NCBI RefSeq assembly: GCF_030157465.1
Contig: NZ_JAOAUU010000131.1
Span: forward strand, 1-64,000
Source of the DNA: Zoogloea sp.
GTDB taxonomy: Bacteria; Pseudomonadota; Gammaproteobacteria; Burkholderiales; Rhodocyclaceae
Length of the DNA stretch: 64,000 nt
Direction of reading: 5' to 3'
Shown: piece by piece, positions 9,046 through 19,201 of the stretch
How positions within the stretch are numbered: the stretch's first letter is position 1
How the letters are laid out: each line of letters starts with the position of its first letter
Position numbers and translations under genes: made by a program
Notes under the pieces: generated by a model
What the model saw: only the letters and a program-made list of their open reading frames with translations
Told to the model about the DNA's origin: nothing
Database searches by the model: none

Positions 9046-9669
9046 ATGGCCCAGTTCTTTACGCTTCATCCCGAACAACCGCAGCCCCGCCTCATCAAGC
9101 AGGCAGCGGAAATCATGCGCAGCGGTGGTCTCGTCGCCTTTCCCACCGATTCGGCCTATGCCCTCGGCGGCCATACCGGAGACAACCCGCTGCTGGCCCG
9201 CATCCGGCGCATCCGCGGGGTGGATGAACGGCATAATTTCACGTTGATCTGCCGCGATCTCTCCGAGATCGCCACCTACGCCAAGGTGGATAACGCCCAA
9301 TATCGGCTGCTCAAGGCCACGACGCCCGGCCCCTACACCTTCATTCTCGAAGGTACGAAGGAGGTTCCACGGCGCCTCCTGCACCCCAAGAAGAAGACCA
9401 TCGGCCTGCGCGTGCCGGATCATCCTGTCGTCGCGGCGCTGCTCGCCGAGCTGGGCGAGCCGCTGCTCAGCTCAACCTTGCTGTTGCCTGAAGAAGACCA
9501 TCCCCTCACTGATCCGGAAGAAATCCGCGACCGGCTCGAGAAGGAAGTCGACCTCATCATCGAGGCCGGCCCCTGCCGCGGCGAGGCCACCACGATCATC
9601 GATCTCACCAGCGGCAGCCCCGTGCTGGTGCGCGAAGGGCGTGGCAGCCTGGCGCCTTTCGGGCTCTGA
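9046..9669 (+). CDS. yciO: YciO, YrdC/Sua5-domain protein
   Basis: A 207-residue protein consisting of one YrdC/Sua5-like domain. Sua5/TsaC enzymes make threonylcarbamoyl-AMP for tRNA t6A, whereas the YciO branch has an uncertain role. Visible features are the N-terminal ATP/threonine-binding stretch SGGLVAFPTDSAYALG, RIRRIRG, TPGPYTFIL, KKKTIGLRVPDHPV, and LVREGRGSLAPFGL at the end. The start is ATG 9046 (MAQFFTLHPEQPQPRL), which matches YciO N-termini. It lies 19 bases after the PHP gene. YciO identity rather than TsaC is inferred from the partner gene and the LHPEQPQ start. Confidence 0.85.
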   Translation: MAQFFTLHPEQPQPRLIKQAAEIMRSGGLVAFPTDSAYALGGHTGDNPLLARIRRIRGVDERHNFTLICRDLSEIATYAKVDNAQYRLLKATTPGPYTFILEGTKEVPRRLLHPKKKTIGLRVPDHPVVAALLAELGEPLLSSTLLLPEEDHPLTDPEEIRDRLEKEVDLIIEAGPCRGEATTIIDLTSGSPVLVREGRGSLAPFGL

Positions 9670-9781
9670 GCTGCGCCTGTTTTTTCAACTGTTCAGGAAC
9701 GGATTGCGCGCGGCGGATGCCGGCGCGCCGGACTGATCGGCCAGGTCTGCTAGAATCGCGGCCCCCGCACGGACCTTTCCC

Positions 9782-10441
9782 ATGCAAGAACTCATCGCAA
9801 CCCTGACCATCTGGGCGCTCCCCGTGCTGTTTGCCATCACGCTGCACGAGGCCGCCCATGGCTACGTCGCGCGTTATTTCGGCGACTCCACCGCCGAGCG
9901 GGCCGGGCGGATCAGCCTCAACCCGCTGCGCCACATCGACCCGGTAGGCACCATTCTTGTGCCGGGCCTCATCCTCGCGATGAGCAGCCTGGTCGGCGCC
10001 GGCGCGATGCTGTTCGGCTGGGCCAAGCCGGTACCCGTCAATTTCGGCCGGCTGCGCAAGCCCAAGGCAGACATGCTGTGGGTGGCTGCCGCCGGGCCCT
10101 TTGCCAATCTGCTCATGGCGATCGGCTGGGCGCTGCTTTTCAGGCTCGCCTTTGCGGCCCCTGACAGCGCCTACGCGCTGCCGCTGGCCAAGATGGCCGA
10201 TGCCGGCATCCAGATCAATGCGGTGCTGATGTTCCTCAACCTCGTGCCGCTGCCGCCCCTCGACGGCGGACGTATTGCCGTCAGCCTGCTGCCCGCCGGC
10301 CCGGCCTACAAGTTTGCGCAGATCGAGCCCTATGGCTTCCCGATCCTGCTGTTTTTGCTGTTCACCGGTATCCTTGGCGACATTCTCGGGCCGCTGGTGG
10401 CCATTTTCCGTTTTGTTCTTGCAACCGTTTTTGGACTCTGA
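9782..10441 (+). CDS. Site-2 protease-type (M50) membrane metalloprotease
   Basis: A 219-residue polytopic membrane protein of the short M50B site-2 protease family. The zinc motif HEAAHG lies in the first hydrophobic helix (residues about 22-27). The second motif NLVPLPPLDGGRI supplies the third ligand Asp. Three to five hydrophobic segments are visible, and no PDZ domain is present, in contrast to RseP elsewhere in this window. Its substrate is unknown. The gene sits 6 bases ahead of trpS, the usual neighbourhood of this family in proteobacteria, so it is probably co-transcribed with trpS. Confidence 0.87.
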   Translation: MQELIATLTIWALPVLFAITLHEAAHGYVARYFGDSTAERAGRISLNPLRHIDPVGTILVPGLILAMSSLVGAGAMLFGWAKPVPVNFGRLRKPKADMLWVAAAGPFANLLMAIGWALLFRLAFAAPDSAYALPLAKMADAGIQINAVLMFLNLVPLPPLDGGRIAVSLLPAGPAYKFAQIEPYGFPILLFLLFTGILGDILGPLVAIFRFVLATVFGL

Positions 10442-10447
10442 TATCCC

Positions 10448-11650
10448 ATGTTCGCTGAACGCGTCCTCTCCGGCATGCGCCCCACCGGGCGACTCCATCT
10501 CGGCCACTACCACGGCGTCCTTAAAAACTGGGTCAAGCTGCAGGCCGAGTATCCGTGCCTGTTTTTCGTGGCCGACTGGCATGCGCTGACCACGTCCTAC
10601 GACAACCCCAAGATCATCGCGGACAGCGTCTGGGACATGGTGGTCGACTGGCTCGCTGCCGGTGTCGATCCCTCCCAGGCATCGATCTTCATCCAGTCCC
10701 GGGTGCCCGAGCACGCCGAACTGCACCTGCTGATGTCCATGATGACGCCGCTCGGCTGGCTTGAGCGCGTGCCCACCTACAAGGATCAGCAGGAAAAGCT
10801 CGAGCACAAGGATCTGTCCACCTACGGCTTTCTCGGCTATCCGCTGCTGATGAGTGCCGACATCCTGATCTACCGCGCCGACAAGGTGCCGGTGGGCGAG
10901 GACCAGTTGCCCCACGTCGAGTTCACCCGCGAGCTTGCCCGGCGCTTCAATCACATGTATGGCCGCGAACCCGGCTTCGAGGAGAAGGCCCGCGAGGCCG
11001 TCAAGAAGCTCGGCTCCAAGCGCGCCAGGCTTTACGAGGAATTCCGCACCCGCTTCCAGCAAAACGGCGACGATGAGGGGCTTGCCCTCGGCAAGGCCTT
11101 GCTTGAAGAGGCCCAGAGCCTGTCTCTCGGCGACCGCGAACGTCTCTACGGTTACCTCGAAGGCAGCGGCAAGATGATCCTCGTAGAACCCGATGCGCTG
11201 CTGACCGAAGCGGCCCGCATGCCGGGGCTCGATGGCCAGAAGATGTCCAAGTCTTACGGCAACACCATCTTCCTGCGCGAGGAATCCGAGCCTCTCACCA
11301 AAAAAATCCGCACCATGCAAACCGACCCGGCGCGGGCGCGGCGCACCGATCCGGGTGATCCCGAGAAGTGCCCGGTGTGGCAATTCCACGTCATCTACTC
11401 CGACGACAGCACGCGAAACTGGGTTACCCAGGGTTGCAAGAGCGCCGGTATCGGTTGTCTCGAGTGCAAGCAGCCGGTGATCGACGCGGTGCTCAAGGAG
11501 CAGGACGTCATGCGCGAGCGGGCCCAGCCCTATCTCGACGACCCGAGCCTGGTTCGCAGCATCGTCGCCGATGGCTGTGACCGGGCCCGCAAGCTGGCCC
11601 AGGAAACCATGCGCGAAGTTCGTGACGCGATGGGGCTGAGTTACAACTGA
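10448..11650 (+). CDS. trpS: Tryptophanyl-tRNA synthetase
   Basis: Class I aminoacyl-tRNA synthetase charging tRNA-Trp. The HIGH-type motif is HLGH (residues 17-20) within RPTGRLHLGHYHG, and the KMSKS motif is at residues 265-269 in GLDGQKMSKSYGNT. At 400 residues it is some 60-70 longer than the Bacillus/E. coli enzymes. The excess is a charged helical insertion between roughly residues 172 and 245 (EEKAREAVKKLGSKRA...). To my knowledge this is common in beta- and some gamma-proteobacterial TrpS. It is followed by scpA after about 80 bases. Confidence 0.96.
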   Translation: MFAERVLSGMRPTGRLHLGHYHGVLKNWVKLQAEYPCLFFVADWHALTTSYDNPKIIADSVWDMVVDWLAAGVDPSQASIFIQSRVPEHAELHLLMSMMTPLGWLERVPTYKDQQEKLEHKDLSTYGFLGYPLLMSADILIYRADKVPVGEDQLPHVEFTRELARRFNHMYGREPGFEEKAREAVKKLGSKRARLYEEFRTRFQQNGDDEGLALGKALLEEAQSLSLGDRERLYGYLEGSGKMILVEPDALLTEAARMPGLDGQKMSKSYGNTIFLREESEPLTKKIRTMQTDPARARRTDPGDPEKCPVWQFHVIYSDDSTRNWVTQGCKSAGIGCLECKQPVIDAVLKEQDVMRERAQPYLDDPSLVRSIVADGCDRARKLAQETMREVRDAMGLSYN

Positions 11651-11729
11651 TGTCGCAGCGGGTGCCCGGTCATCGATTTATGCCTTGGATGCGGGAACCC
11701 GCCGTGTTAGCCTGCCGCGCTGGATTTGT

Positions 11730-12566
11730 GTGGTGACTACCGCCATTGTCGATCCGGTTTCGCCGGCCGCGCCGCTGGAAGTGATCCTCGGCCGTATGTA
11801 TGGCCAGCCGATCTTCGACATGCCGAAGGATCTCTACATCCCGCCCGATGCGCTGGAAGTGATCCTGGATGCCTTCGAAGGTCCGCTCGACCTGCTGCTC
11901 TACCTGATCCGCAAGGCCAACATCAACGTCCTCGATATTCCGATGGTGCCGCTGACGGCCCAGTATCTGGAATACGTGGAAGCGATGCGCCAGCATAATC
12001 TGGAACTGGCCGCCGATTATCTGCTGATGGCCGCCACGCTCCTCGAGATCAAGTCCCGCATGCTGCTGCCGCGCCCGTCCCGGGCGGACGAGGCGGAAGA
12101 GCTCGATCCGCGTGCCGAGCTGGTGCGGCGCCTGCTCGAATACGAGCAGATCAAGCTGGCGGCCGCGCGTCTTGACGGGCAGCCCCGTATTGAGCGGAAT
12201 TTCGAAGCGGTCGGGGTTTTTGTCGCCGAAAAGGTCGTGGAGCGTCTGCCGGGCGTGAGCCTGCATGACCTGCAACTGGCCTGGCTGAAGATCGCCCGCC
12301 AGAGCCGCCTGAAGCGGCATCATACGATCCAGCGGGAAGAGCTGTCGGTGCGTGAGCACATGACCCTGATCCTGCGAAAATTACAGGACGACGCCTTTGT
12401 GGTCTTCGAGTCGCTGTTCGATCCCGCCCTGGGCGTGGCCAGTCTCGTGGTGAGCTTTCTTGCCACGCTGGAGCTGGTCAAGGAGCGCCTGGTGGTGATT
12501 ACCCAGAACGAGGCCTTTGCGCCGATTTACGTGAAGCGTGCCCATGGTGCAGCCGGAATCGAATAA
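11730..12566 (+). CDS. scpA: Segregation and condensation protein A
   Basis: Kleisin subunit that bridges Smc head domains and recruits ScpB in the chromosome condensin. The hallmark [21 protein letters not shown] lies near residues 49-70, and the helical [23 protein letters not shown] follows. The C-terminal winged-helix ([10 protein letters not shown]...[10 protein letters not shown]) binds the Smc cap. The start is uncertain: GTG 11730 or 11733 fits beta-proteobacterial ScpA N-termini, while TTG 11685 would add 15 unlikely residues. No clear Shine-Dalgarno favours any. It overlaps scpB by about 29 bases. Smc itself is encoded about 28 kb away at 40526. Confidence 0.93.
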   Translation: MVTTAIVDPVSPAAPLEVILGRMYGQPIFDMPKDLYIPPDALEVILDAFEGPLDLLLYLIRKANINVLDIPMVPLTAQYLEYVEAMRQHNLELAADYLLMAATLLEIKSRMLLPRPSRADEAEELDPRAELVRRLLEYEQIKLAAARLDGQPRIERNFEAVGVFVAEKVVERLPGVSLHDLQLAWLKIARQSRLKRHHTIQREELSVREHMTLILRKLQDDAFVVFESLFDPALGVASLVVSFLATLELVKERLVVITQNEAFAPIYVKRAHGAAGIE

Positions 12567-13125
12567 GGGTTTCAAGCTGGTGCTGGAAACAGCCTTGCTT
12601 GCGGCCCCGGCTCCGCTCACGGTGAGCGAGTTGCGTCGCCTCTTCGAGGACGATCCGGGCTCCGATGAGGTTCGTCGTGTGCTGGGCGAGCTTGTGGAAG
12701 ACTGGCAGGGCAGGGGGGTGGAGCTTGTACAGACGGCTGGAGGCTGGCGCTTCCAGACCCGGATCGAGTACCAGGTCTACCTCGACCGCCTCAAGCAGGA
12801 ACGACCGCCGAAGTATTCGCGCGCAGTTCTCGAAACTCTGGCGATCATCGCCTATCGTCAACCGGTTACCCGGGGTGACATCGAGGACATCCGCGGCGTG
12901 GTCGTTTCGACAAACGTATTGAAAACCCTCGAATCGCGAGGGTGGGTGGACGTGGTGGGCTACCGGGATACTCCCGGCCGGCCGGGGTTGTACGCCACGA
13001 CCCGTAAATTCCTGGAGGATCTCGGTCTGCGCAGTCTGACCGAGTTGCCTCCGCTGACTGAAATCGAAAGGATCATGGATCTTGTCGACCTCCCAAAAAC
13101 CGAAGAACCGCCCGTTCAGGGCTAA
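12538..13125 (+). CDS. scpB: Segregation and condensation protein B
   Basis: Winged-helix partner of ScpA in the Smc-ScpAB condensin. The length is 195 residues. Conserved ScpB features are the first winged helix ([17 protein letters not shown]), [14 protein letters not shown], and [30 protein letters not shown], followed by [13 protein letters not shown]. The start is GTG 12538 or ATG 12544, both inside the scpA 3' end, so the two proteins are translationally coupled. The 3' end overlaps the TTG start of rluB at 13082. Confidence 0.94.
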   Translation: MPMVQPESNKGFKLVLETALLAAPAPLTVSELRRLFEDDPGSDEVRRVLGELVEDWQGRGVELVQTAGGWRFQTRIEYQVYLDRLKQERPPKYSRAVLETLAIIAYRQPVTRGDIEDIRGVVVSTNVLKTLESRGWVDVVGYRDTPGRPGLYATTRKFLEDLGLRSLTELPPLTEIERIMDLVDLPKTEEPPVQG

Positions 13126-14278
13126 GACCGGCAAGCCCGGTGGCAATGGTGCCAACCCGGGTAGTGCTGGAGCAGGGTCGCGCCCTGGTGGCGGTGGTCA
13201 GGGGCAGCCCCAGGGTGGGCGCCGTGGCCGTGGCAGACCCGAGACGGAGGGTAATCGCGCCGATCGCCCCGCGCGTGAGTCGAACGGTGAGCGTCAGCCC
13301 AAGAGCAATGCCTCTGCCATCGGTCTTTCCGATCTTGGTGGTGGTCGCGGCAACTGGCGTGCCCGTCGGCAGGGTGGGGCCGCAAGTCTCTCCGGCACCG
13401 ACGGCGGGTATCCGCTGGCCAGTAGCGAGCTCCTGCCGCCGGCCGAAGGCGAGCGCCCGAAGAGGCCGCAGGATACGACCTACACCGAGCCCCAGCGTCT
13501 GCACAAGGTGCTGGCGGCCGCCGGTATCGGCTCCCGACGCGAAATCGAGGAGTGGATCGTTGCCGGCCGGATATCCGTAAACGGCGAGCCCGCCGATGTG
13601 GGCCAGAAGGTCGGTCCCGGCGATCGGGTACGCATCAACGGCAAGCTGATGCCGCTGCGCTTCGCGCCGCGGATTCCCCGGGTCGTGCTGTACCACAAGC
13701 CTGAAGGCGAGATCGTGTCGCGCGACGACCCGGAGGGGCGTCCGACTGTCTTCGACCGTTTGCCCGTGCTGCGCAAGGGGCGCTGGATTGCGGTCGGGAG
13801 GCTCGACTTCAATACCTCGGGCCTTCTGCTGTTCGTGAACGACGGTGATCTTGCCAACAAGCTCATGCATCCGCGCTATGAACTCGACCGGGAGTACGCT
13901 GTGCGCATCCTCGGCGAACTCGATGAAGCCCAGCGCAACGCGCTGCTGGCCGGTATCGAGCTGGAGGATGGGCCGGCAAAATTCAATACGCTGGTCGACG
14001 GCGGTGGCGAGGGTTCGAATCACTGGTACAGGGTTACCCTGTCCGAAGGCCGGAACCGTGAAGTGCGCCGGATGTTCGAGGCGATGGGCCTTACCGTGAG
14101 TCGCCTGATGCGTGTTCGTTACGGCCCGATCGTGCTGCCGTCGCGCCTCAAGCGCGGCATGTGGGAAGACATGACCGAAGACGAAGTGTGCGTCCTCGCA
14201 GGGCTCCCGAAGCCGGTCAATCCTGGCGGAAAGGGCAGGCGCACGACTCGCCAGCCGCGCAGTACGACACCGCGTTAG
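13082..14278 (+). CDS. rluB: 23S rRNA pseudouridine synthase, RluB type, with long basic N-terminal extension
   Basis: Pseudouridine synthase of the RluB/RluE/RluF (RsuA) group; RluB modifies U2605 of 23S rRNA. After about 130 residues comes an S4 RNA-binding domain ([21 protein letters not shown]). The catalytic domain follows, with the active-site Asp in [21 protein letters not shown], and [15 protein letters not shown]. The N-terminal 130 residues are low-complexity Gly/Arg/Pro-rich and likely disordered. The start TTG 13082 lies inside scpB; shorter starts are possible because the extension has no strong start signal. scpA-scpB-rluB is a conserved order. Confidence 0.92.
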   Translation: MSTSQKPKNRPFRAKTGKPGGNGANPGSAGAGSRPGGGGQGQPQGGRRGRGRPETEGNRADRPARESNGERQPKSNASAIGLSDLGGGRGNWRARRQGGAASLSGTDGGYPLASSELLPPAEGERPKRPQDTTYTEPQRLHKVLAAAGIGSRREIEEWIVAGRISVNGEPADVGQKVGPGDRVRINGKLMPLRFAPRIPRVVLYHKPEGEIVSRDDPEGRPTVFDRLPVLRKGRWIAVGRLDFNTSGLLLFVNDGDLANKLMHPRYELDREYAVRILGELDEAQRNALLAGIELEDGPAKFNTLVDGGGEGSNHWYRVTLSEGRNREVRRMFEAMGLTVSRLMRVRYGPIVLPSRLKRGMWEDMTEDEVCVLAGLPKPVNPGGKGRRTTRQPRSTTPR

Positions 14279-14299
14279 GTGTGCCATACAGGTCTGAAA

Positions 14300-14328
14300 T
14301 TGCGCCCGCTGCGGCGGGCTGCTATAAT
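14300..14328 (+). promoter_or_regulatory. Sigma-70 promoter of the rimP-nusA-infB operon
   Basis: TTGCGC (14300-14305), 17-base spacer, perfect TATAAT (14323-14328). It lies just after rluB and gives a leader of about 85 bases before rimP. It is one of the best promoter matches in the window. Confidence 0.8.
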
Positions 14329-14382
14329 CAGCGCGTTTTATCGGTTCGAAAGAGCCGACATCCGGTCAAATATTCAACAGGG

Positions 14383-14415
14383 ATGGGCGTTTCGCCCATT
14401 TTTCATTTGTGGGCG
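14383..14415 (+). promoter_or_regulatory. nusA-operon leader with mutually exclusive hairpins
   Basis: ATGGGCG (14383-14389) pairs with CGCCCAT (14393-14399) around TTT, and a T-run follows at 14399-14403, which looks like an intrinsic terminator. The same CGCCCA (14393-14398) can instead pair with TGGGCG (14410-14415), which overlaps the rimP ribosome-binding region. A further hairpin (TCGGTTC 14341-14347 with GAGCCGA 14352-14358) lies upstream. This arrangement allows attenuation or start-site occlusion; which fold is used cannot be told from sequence. Confidence 0.55.
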
Positions 14416-14420
14416 AGAAA

Positions 14421-14849
14421 ATGGATCTTCTGAAACTAATCGAACAGACCGCGGAAGGCCTCGGCTACGAGCTAGTTGATTTCGAGACATCGCCCCGGGG
14501 CCGGTTGATGCGGGTGTTCATTGATTCGCCGAACGGCATCACGGTGGATGACTGTTCCGCAGTGAGCAATCAGCTTACGCGGATTTTCGAAGTCGAGAAC
14601 GTCGATTACGACCGCCTTGAGGTGTCTTCGCCTGGTCTGGACCGGGCACTCAAGAAGCCGGCCGATTTCGACCGTTTCGCCGGGCAGGAGGTGCAGGTCC
14701 GCCTCACCATGCCAATTGCCAATCAACGTAATTATGCCGGGGTGCTGCAGGGTCTGAAAGACGGCGTGGTCACCCTGGAAACGGAAAAGGGATCGATGGA
14801 GATCCCGTTTGAAGATATTGAGAAGGCCCGCCTGGTTCCCAGGTTTTAA
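14421..14849 (+). CDS. rimP: Ribosome maturation factor RimP
   Basis: RimP assists 30S subunit maturation, acting before late 3'-domain assembly. It has the typical two-domain layout: an N-terminal alpha/beta domain (MDLLKLIEQTAEGLGYELVDFE... with RGRLMRVFIDSPNGITVDDC) and a C-terminal SH3-like barrel (GQEVQVRLTMPI...GVVTLETEKGSMEIPFEDIEKARLVP). The start is ATG 14421 (142 residues); the GTG at 14409 would add four residues but lies in the leader hairpin. It is the first gene of rimP-nusA-infB-rbfA, 21 bases before nusA. Confidence 0.95.
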   Translation: MDLLKLIEQTAEGLGYELVDFETSPRGRLMRVFIDSPNGITVDDCSAVSNQLTRIFEVENVDYDRLEVSSPGLDRALKKPADFDRFAGQEVQVRLTMPIANQRNYAGVLQGLKDGVVTLETEKGSMEIPFEDIEKARLVPRF

Positions 14850-14870
14850 GGAATTTGGAGGTTTGCAGGT

Positions 14871-16343
14871 ATGAGCCGCGAAATTTTGTTGTTGGTCGAT
14901 GCGCTGGCGCGCGAAAAGAACGTTTCGAAGGAAATCGTTTTTTCTGCGCTGGAGTCCGCGCTCGCTCAGGCGACCAAGAAACGCATTAACGACGAAGCCG
15001 ATGTGCGCGTCGCCATCGACCGGGAAACCGGCGATTACGAGTCCTTCCGTCGCTGGCAGGTGCTGCCCGACGAAGATGTTGAAAACGATGAAGCCCAGAT
15101 GGGGCTGATCGATGCCCGTGAAGAGTATCCGGACATCCAGGTTGGTGATTACGTTGAAGAGGGGCTGGAGGCGATCGATTTCGGTCGCATCGGTGCCCAG
15201 GCCGCAAAACAGGTCATTTTGCAGAAGGTTCGCGACGCCGAGCGGGAGCAGATTCTCAGCGACTTCCTCGAGCGTAAGGAATACATCATCTCCGGCGCCA
15301 TCAAGCGCATGGAGCGTGGCAGCGCGATCATTGAAGTGGGACGCCTGGAAGCCGTGCTGCCCCGCGAGCAGATGATTCCGAAGGAAAATCTGCGTGTCGG
15401 TGACCGGGTCAAGGCCTATCTGCTGCGGATCGACCGCGGCGCCCGTGGTCCGCAGTTGATCCTTTCGCGGACCGCGCCCGAGTTCGTGATGCGCCTGTTC
15501 GAACTTGAAGTGCCCGAGATCGATGACGGCCTGCTGGAGATCAAGGCCTGCGCCCGTGATCCCGGCCTGCGCGCCAAGATCGGCGTCAAGTCGAACGATC
15601 CGCGGATCGATCCGATCGGTACGTGTGTCGGTTTGCGCGGCTCCCGCGTGACTGCCGTCCGTAACGAGATCGGCGGCGAAAATATTGACATCGTGTTATG
15701 GTCGCCCGAAGCGGCCCAGTTCGTGATTGGCGCCCTGCAGCCCGCGGAAGTTTCCTCCATCGTCGTCGATGAGGAAGCCCACGCGATGGATGTGGTCGTC
15801 GACGAGAACAACCTGGCTATTGCGATTGGTCGCAACGGCCAGAACGTCAAGCTTGCTTCCGAGCTGACCGGCTGGACCATCAATCTGATGACCGAAGCCG
15901 AATCGGAGCGCAAGTCCGAGGCGGAACACAGCTCGGTACGCCAGCTGTTCATTTCCAGACTGGACGTGGACGAGGAAGTAGCAGACATCCTGATCGACGA
16001 GGGTTTCTCGTCGCTGGAAGAAATTGCCTACGTTCCGCTGGCTGAAATGCTGGAAATCGAATCCTTCGACGAAGAAACGGTTAACGAGCTGCGCAACCGC
16101 GCCCGCAACGTGCTCCTGACCGAAGCCATTGTCACCGAAGAACAACTGGAAAGTGTCGCCGAGGATCTGCTTGGCCTCGAAGGCATGGACAAGCCCCTGG
16201 CAGCGAAGCTTGCCCAGGGTGGCGTACATACCCGCGACGAACTGGCTGATCTGGCGGTGGATGAACTGATGGAAATGTCGGGGCTGGATGAAGAGCGGGC
16301 CAAGAATCTGATAACCAAAGCGCGTGCGCACTGGTTCGAGTAA
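14871..16343 (+). CDS. nusA: Transcription termination/antitermination factor NusA
   Basis: RNA polymerase-associated factor promoting pausing, intrinsic and Rho termination, and antitermination of rRNA operons. At 490 residues it is full length. It has an N-terminal RNAP-binding domain (about 1-125), an S1 domain (about 135-200, [30 protein letters not shown] region), KH1 and KH2 ([40 protein letters not shown]), and two C-terminal acidic helix-hairpin-helix repeats (350-490). GGAGG precedes the start. NusA in E. coli feeds back on its own operon; the leader hairpins here would be a plausible target (inference). Confidence 0.98.
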   Translation: MSREILLLVDALAREKNVSKEIVFSALESALAQATKKRINDEADVRVAIDRETGDYESFRRWQVLPDEDVENDEAQMGLIDAREEYPDIQVGDYVEEGLEAIDFGRIGAQAAKQVILQKVRDAEREQILSDFLERKEYIISGAIKRMERGSAIIEVGRLEAVLPREQMIPKENLRVGDRVKAYLLRIDRGARGPQLILSRTAPEFVMRLFELEVPEIDDGLLEIKACARDPGLRAKIGVKSNDPRIDPIGTCVGLRGSRVTAVRNEIGGENIDIVLWSPEAAQFVIGALQPAEVSSIVVDEEAHAMDVVVDENNLAIAIGRNGQNVKLASELTGWTINLMTEAESERKSEAEHSSVRQLFISRLDVDEEVADILIDEGFSSLEEIAYVPLAEMLEIESFDEETVNELRNRARNVLLTEAIVTEEQLESVAEDLLGLEGMDKPLAAKLAQGGVHTRDELADLAVDELMEMSGLDEERAKNLITKARAHWFE

Positions 16344-16360
16344 TACCCCGGAGGGTTAAT

Positions 16361-19198
16361 ATGGGACAGACAACCGTTACACAATTTGCCGGCGAACTTA
16401 AAATGCCGGCCTCCGTGTTGCTCGAGCAGTTGCAAAAGGCTGGCGTTGACAAGGCACGGGAATCCGATCTGCTTTCTGAGCAGGATAAATCCCGTTTGCT
16501 CGACTTTCTCCGTCGCGCTCATGGAGATACCGCAGCAAAATCCAAAATCACGCTGACGCGCAAGGAAACCAGTGAGATTCGGGCAACCGACTCCACGGGG
16601 CGTGCCCGCACGGTGCAGGTCGAGGTCCGCAAGAAGCGAACCTTCGTGAAGCGCGATGAAACACCCGCGTCGGAGACCGCCGTCAGTGCAGCGGCTGAAG
16701 AAGTGGCGGTGCAGGCTGCCGTGCAGGAACTCGAGCCGGTTGTCGTTCCTGTGGTCGAGCCGATCGAGCCCGAGGTGGTGGTCGCTGCTCCGGAAGTCGA
16801 GCCTGCGGTCGAAGTTGTGCCCGAGCCTGAGCCCGTAGTCGTTGCCAAGGAGCCGGAACCGGAACCGGAACCCGTTCCGGAACCCGAGCCTGCTCCGGCT
16901 CCCGTCGAGGTGCCTGAGGTCAAGGTTGCGCCCAAGGCGGAACAGAAGCCTGCCGAGCCTAAAGCTGAGCGTCCGGCAACCCCGGTGCGCCGCGTCGTGG
17001 CTGGTTCGATCCTGAGTGTTGAAGAAAAAGCTGCGCGGGAACGCGAAGCCCAGCGCCACTCCGAACTGGCGGCCCGTCAGGCTGCGGATGTCAAGGAAAA
17101 GCAGGAGCGTGAAGCTCGCGCCCGTGCAACCATGCTGCAGCGCGCCGAAGACGAGAAGCAACGTCTGGCCGCTGTCGAAAAGGCCAAGGTCGAGGCCGAA
17201 GCTCCGCCCAAGACGGGTACGCTGCACAAGCCTGCCAAGACTGAAGACAAGGGCGTCCGCAAGGAAGTCAAAAAAGTCGTCAGCAAGGAAGCGCCCGGCG
17301 ACGCCAAGCGTCGCGGTGGAATCAAGACCCGCGGTGATACGACCGGCGGTGCCGGTGGCTGGCGTGGCGGCGGCCGCAGTGGTGGCCGCAGTGGCGGTCG
17401 TCACCAGGACACCACTGCCTTCGTTGCTCCGACTGAGCCGATCGTGCGCGAAGTGCACGTGCCGGAAACCATCTCGGTTGCCGATCTGGCCCACAAGATG
17501 TCCGTCAAGGCCGTCGAGGTCATCAAGGCCCTGATGAAGATGGGTTCCATGGTTACCATCAACCAGGTGCTGGACCAGGACACGGCGATGATCATCGTCG
17601 AGGAAATGGGCCACAAGGCGCTGGCAGCCAAGCTGGACGATCCGGATGCTTTCCTTGAGGAAGACGTCGAGCATAAGGATATTCCGCTGGAGCCCCGCGC
17701 TCCCGTGGTCACCGTCATGGGTCACGTCGACCACGGCAAGACGTCGCTGCTCGACTACATCCGTCGCGCCAAGGTCGCCGCAGGCGAAGCCGGCGGCATC
17801 ACGCAGCATATTGGTGCCTACCACGTGGAAACCGATCGTGGCATGGTTACCTTCCTCGACACCCCGGGTCACGAGGCCTTTACGGCGATGCGTGCCCGTG
17901 GCGCCAAGGCAACCGACCTTGTCGTTCTGGTGGTTGCAGCCGACGACGGCGTAATGCCCCAGACCAAGGAAGCCATTCACCATGCGAAGGCGGCCGAAGT
18001 GCCCTTGATCGTGGCGGTGAACAAGATTGACAAGCCGGGTGCCAACCTTGAGCGTGTTCGTCAGGAACTGATCACTGAAGGCGTCGTGCCGGAAGCCTAT
18101 GGCGGCGATACGATGTTCGTCGAAGTGTCGGCGAAGACGGGGCAGGGCATCGACAGCCTGCTCGAAGGCATCCTGCTGCAGGCTGAAGTGCTCGAACTCA
18201 CGGCTCCTCGCGAAAGCATGGCCAAGGGACTGATCATCGAAGCCCGTCTCGACAAGGGGCGTGGTCCGGTGGCAACCCTGCTGGTCCAGTCCGGCACGCT
18301 TCGGCGTGGTGACGTGGTGCTGGCTGGTGCGACTTTTGGTCGTGTCCGTGCGATGCTCGATGAAAATGGCAAGCCGATCGACGAGGCTGGTCCTTCCATT
18401 CCGGTGGAAATCCTAGGCCTGTCCGAGGTGCCGGGTGCCGGTGATGAAGTCGTGGCGCTGGCCGACGAGCGCAAGGCGCGGGAAATCGCGCTGTTCCGTC
18501 AGGGCAAGTTCCGTGACGTAAAGCTCGCCAAGCTGCAGGCAGCCAAGCTCGAGAGCATGTTCGAACAGATGGGCGAGGGCGAGGTCAAGACCCTGCCCCT
18601 GATCATCAAGGCCGACGTGCAGGGCTCCCAGGAAGCGCTGGCCCATTCGCTGGTCAAGCTGTCCAACGAGGAAGTCCGGGTTCAGGTTATCCACGGCGGC
18701 GTCGGGGCAATCAGCGAGTCCGACGTCAACCTTGCCCAGGCCTCGGGTGCTGTCATCATCGGCTTCAACATCCGTGCCGATGCCAATGCCCGCAAGCTGG
18801 CAGAGACTTTTGGCGTGGATCTGCGCTACTACAACATCATCTACGATGCAGTGGATGAAGTTAAGAGCGCCCTGTCCGGAATGCTGGCGCCCGAAAAGCG
18901 TGAGCAGGTTCTGGGTCTGGTCGAAATTCGCCAGGTCTTCACGATCTCCAAGGTCGGCACGATCGCCGGTTGTTACGTACTCGAAGGTCTCGTCAAGCGT
19001 AACGCGCAGGTTCGCGTGCTGCGCAACCACGTGGTCATCCATAGCGGTGAGCTTGAATCGCTCAAGCGATTCAAGGACGACGTCAAGGAAGTCAAGTTCG
19101 GCTACGAGTGCGGTCTGCAGGTCCGGAATTTCAATGATCTCCAGGAAAGCGACCAGCTCGAAGTGTTCGAAATCCAGGAAGTTGCGCGGACCCTGTAA
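16361..19198 (+). CDS. infB: Translation initiation factor IF-2
   Basis: GTPase that places initiator fMet-tRNA on the 30S subunit and promotes subunit joining. It has 945 residues. IF2N lies at 1-52. A long acidic Pro/Glu/Val-rich linker (about 110-200, with PEPEPEP-type runs) follows, then a charged helical region, a short Gly/Arg-rich stretch ([11 protein letters not shown]), and a second IF2N-like module. The G domain has GHVDHGKT at 454-461, with DTPGHEAF and NKID. Two beta-barrel domains and the C-terminal fMet-tRNA-binding domain complete it. It is separated from nusA by 17 bases and from rbfA by 3. Confidence 0.98.
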   Translation: MGQTTVTQFAGELKMPASVLLEQLQKAGVDKARESDLLSEQDKSRLLDFLRRAHGDTAAKSKITLTRKETSEIRATDSTGRARTVQVEVRKKRTFVKRDETPASETAVSAAAEEVAVQAAVQELEPVVVPVVEPIEPEVVVAAPEVEPAVEVVPEPEPVVVAKEPEPEPEPVPEPEPAPAPVEVPEVKVAPKAEQKPAEPKAERPATPVRRVVAGSILSVEEKAAREREAQRHSELAARQAADVKEKQEREARARATMLQRAEDEKQRLAAVEKAKVEAEAPPKTGTLHKPAKTEDKGVRKEVKKVVSKEAPGDAKRRGGIKTRGDTTGGAGGWRGGGRSGGRSGGRHQDTTAFVAPTEPIVREVHVPETISVADLAHKMSVKAVEVIKALMKMGSMVTINQVLDQDTAMIIVEEMGHKALAAKLDDPDAFLEEDVEHKDIPLEPRAPVVTVMGHVDHGKTSLLDYIRRAKVAAGEAGGITQHIGAYHVETDRGMVTFLDTPGHEAFTAMRARGAKATDLVVLVVAADDGVMPQTKEAIHHAKAAEVPLIVAVNKIDKPGANLERVRQELITEGVVPEAYGGDTMFVEVSAKTGQGIDSLLEGILLQAEVLELTAPRESMAKGLIIEARLDKGRGPVATLLVQSGTLRRGDVVLAGATFGRVRAMLDENGKPIDEAGPSIPVEILGLSEVPGAGDEVVALADERKAREIALFRQGKFRDVKLAKLQAAKLESMFEQMGEGEVKTLPLIIKADVQGSQEALAHSLVKLSNEEVRVQVIHGGVGAISESDVNLAQASGAVIIGFNIRADANARKLAETFGVDLRYYNIIYDAVDEVKSALSGMLAPEKREQVLGLVEIRQVFTISKVGTIAGCYVLEGLVKRNAQVRVLRNHVVIHSGELESLKRFKDDVKEVKFGYECGLQVRNFNDLQESDQLEVFEIQEVARTL

Positions 19199-19201
19199 GC
19201 C

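Noticed and set aside
9605-11389. 594-codon minus-strand frame
   Set aside because: Complement of the M50 protease gene and trpS; not protein-like.
14010-14024. GGGTTCGAATC, like a tRNA T-arm
   Set aside because: No acceptor, D or anticodon arms around it, and it lies inside the conserved rluB reading frame.
16790-16920. Imperfect direct repeats rich in GAGCCGGAACC-type units
   Set aside because: These encode the Pro/Glu linker of IF-2, a known low-complexity region, so not a separate repeat element or CRISPR.
16028-17983. 651-codon minus-strand frame
   Set aside because: Complement of nusA and infB; no domain-like sequence, and both sense genes are certain.
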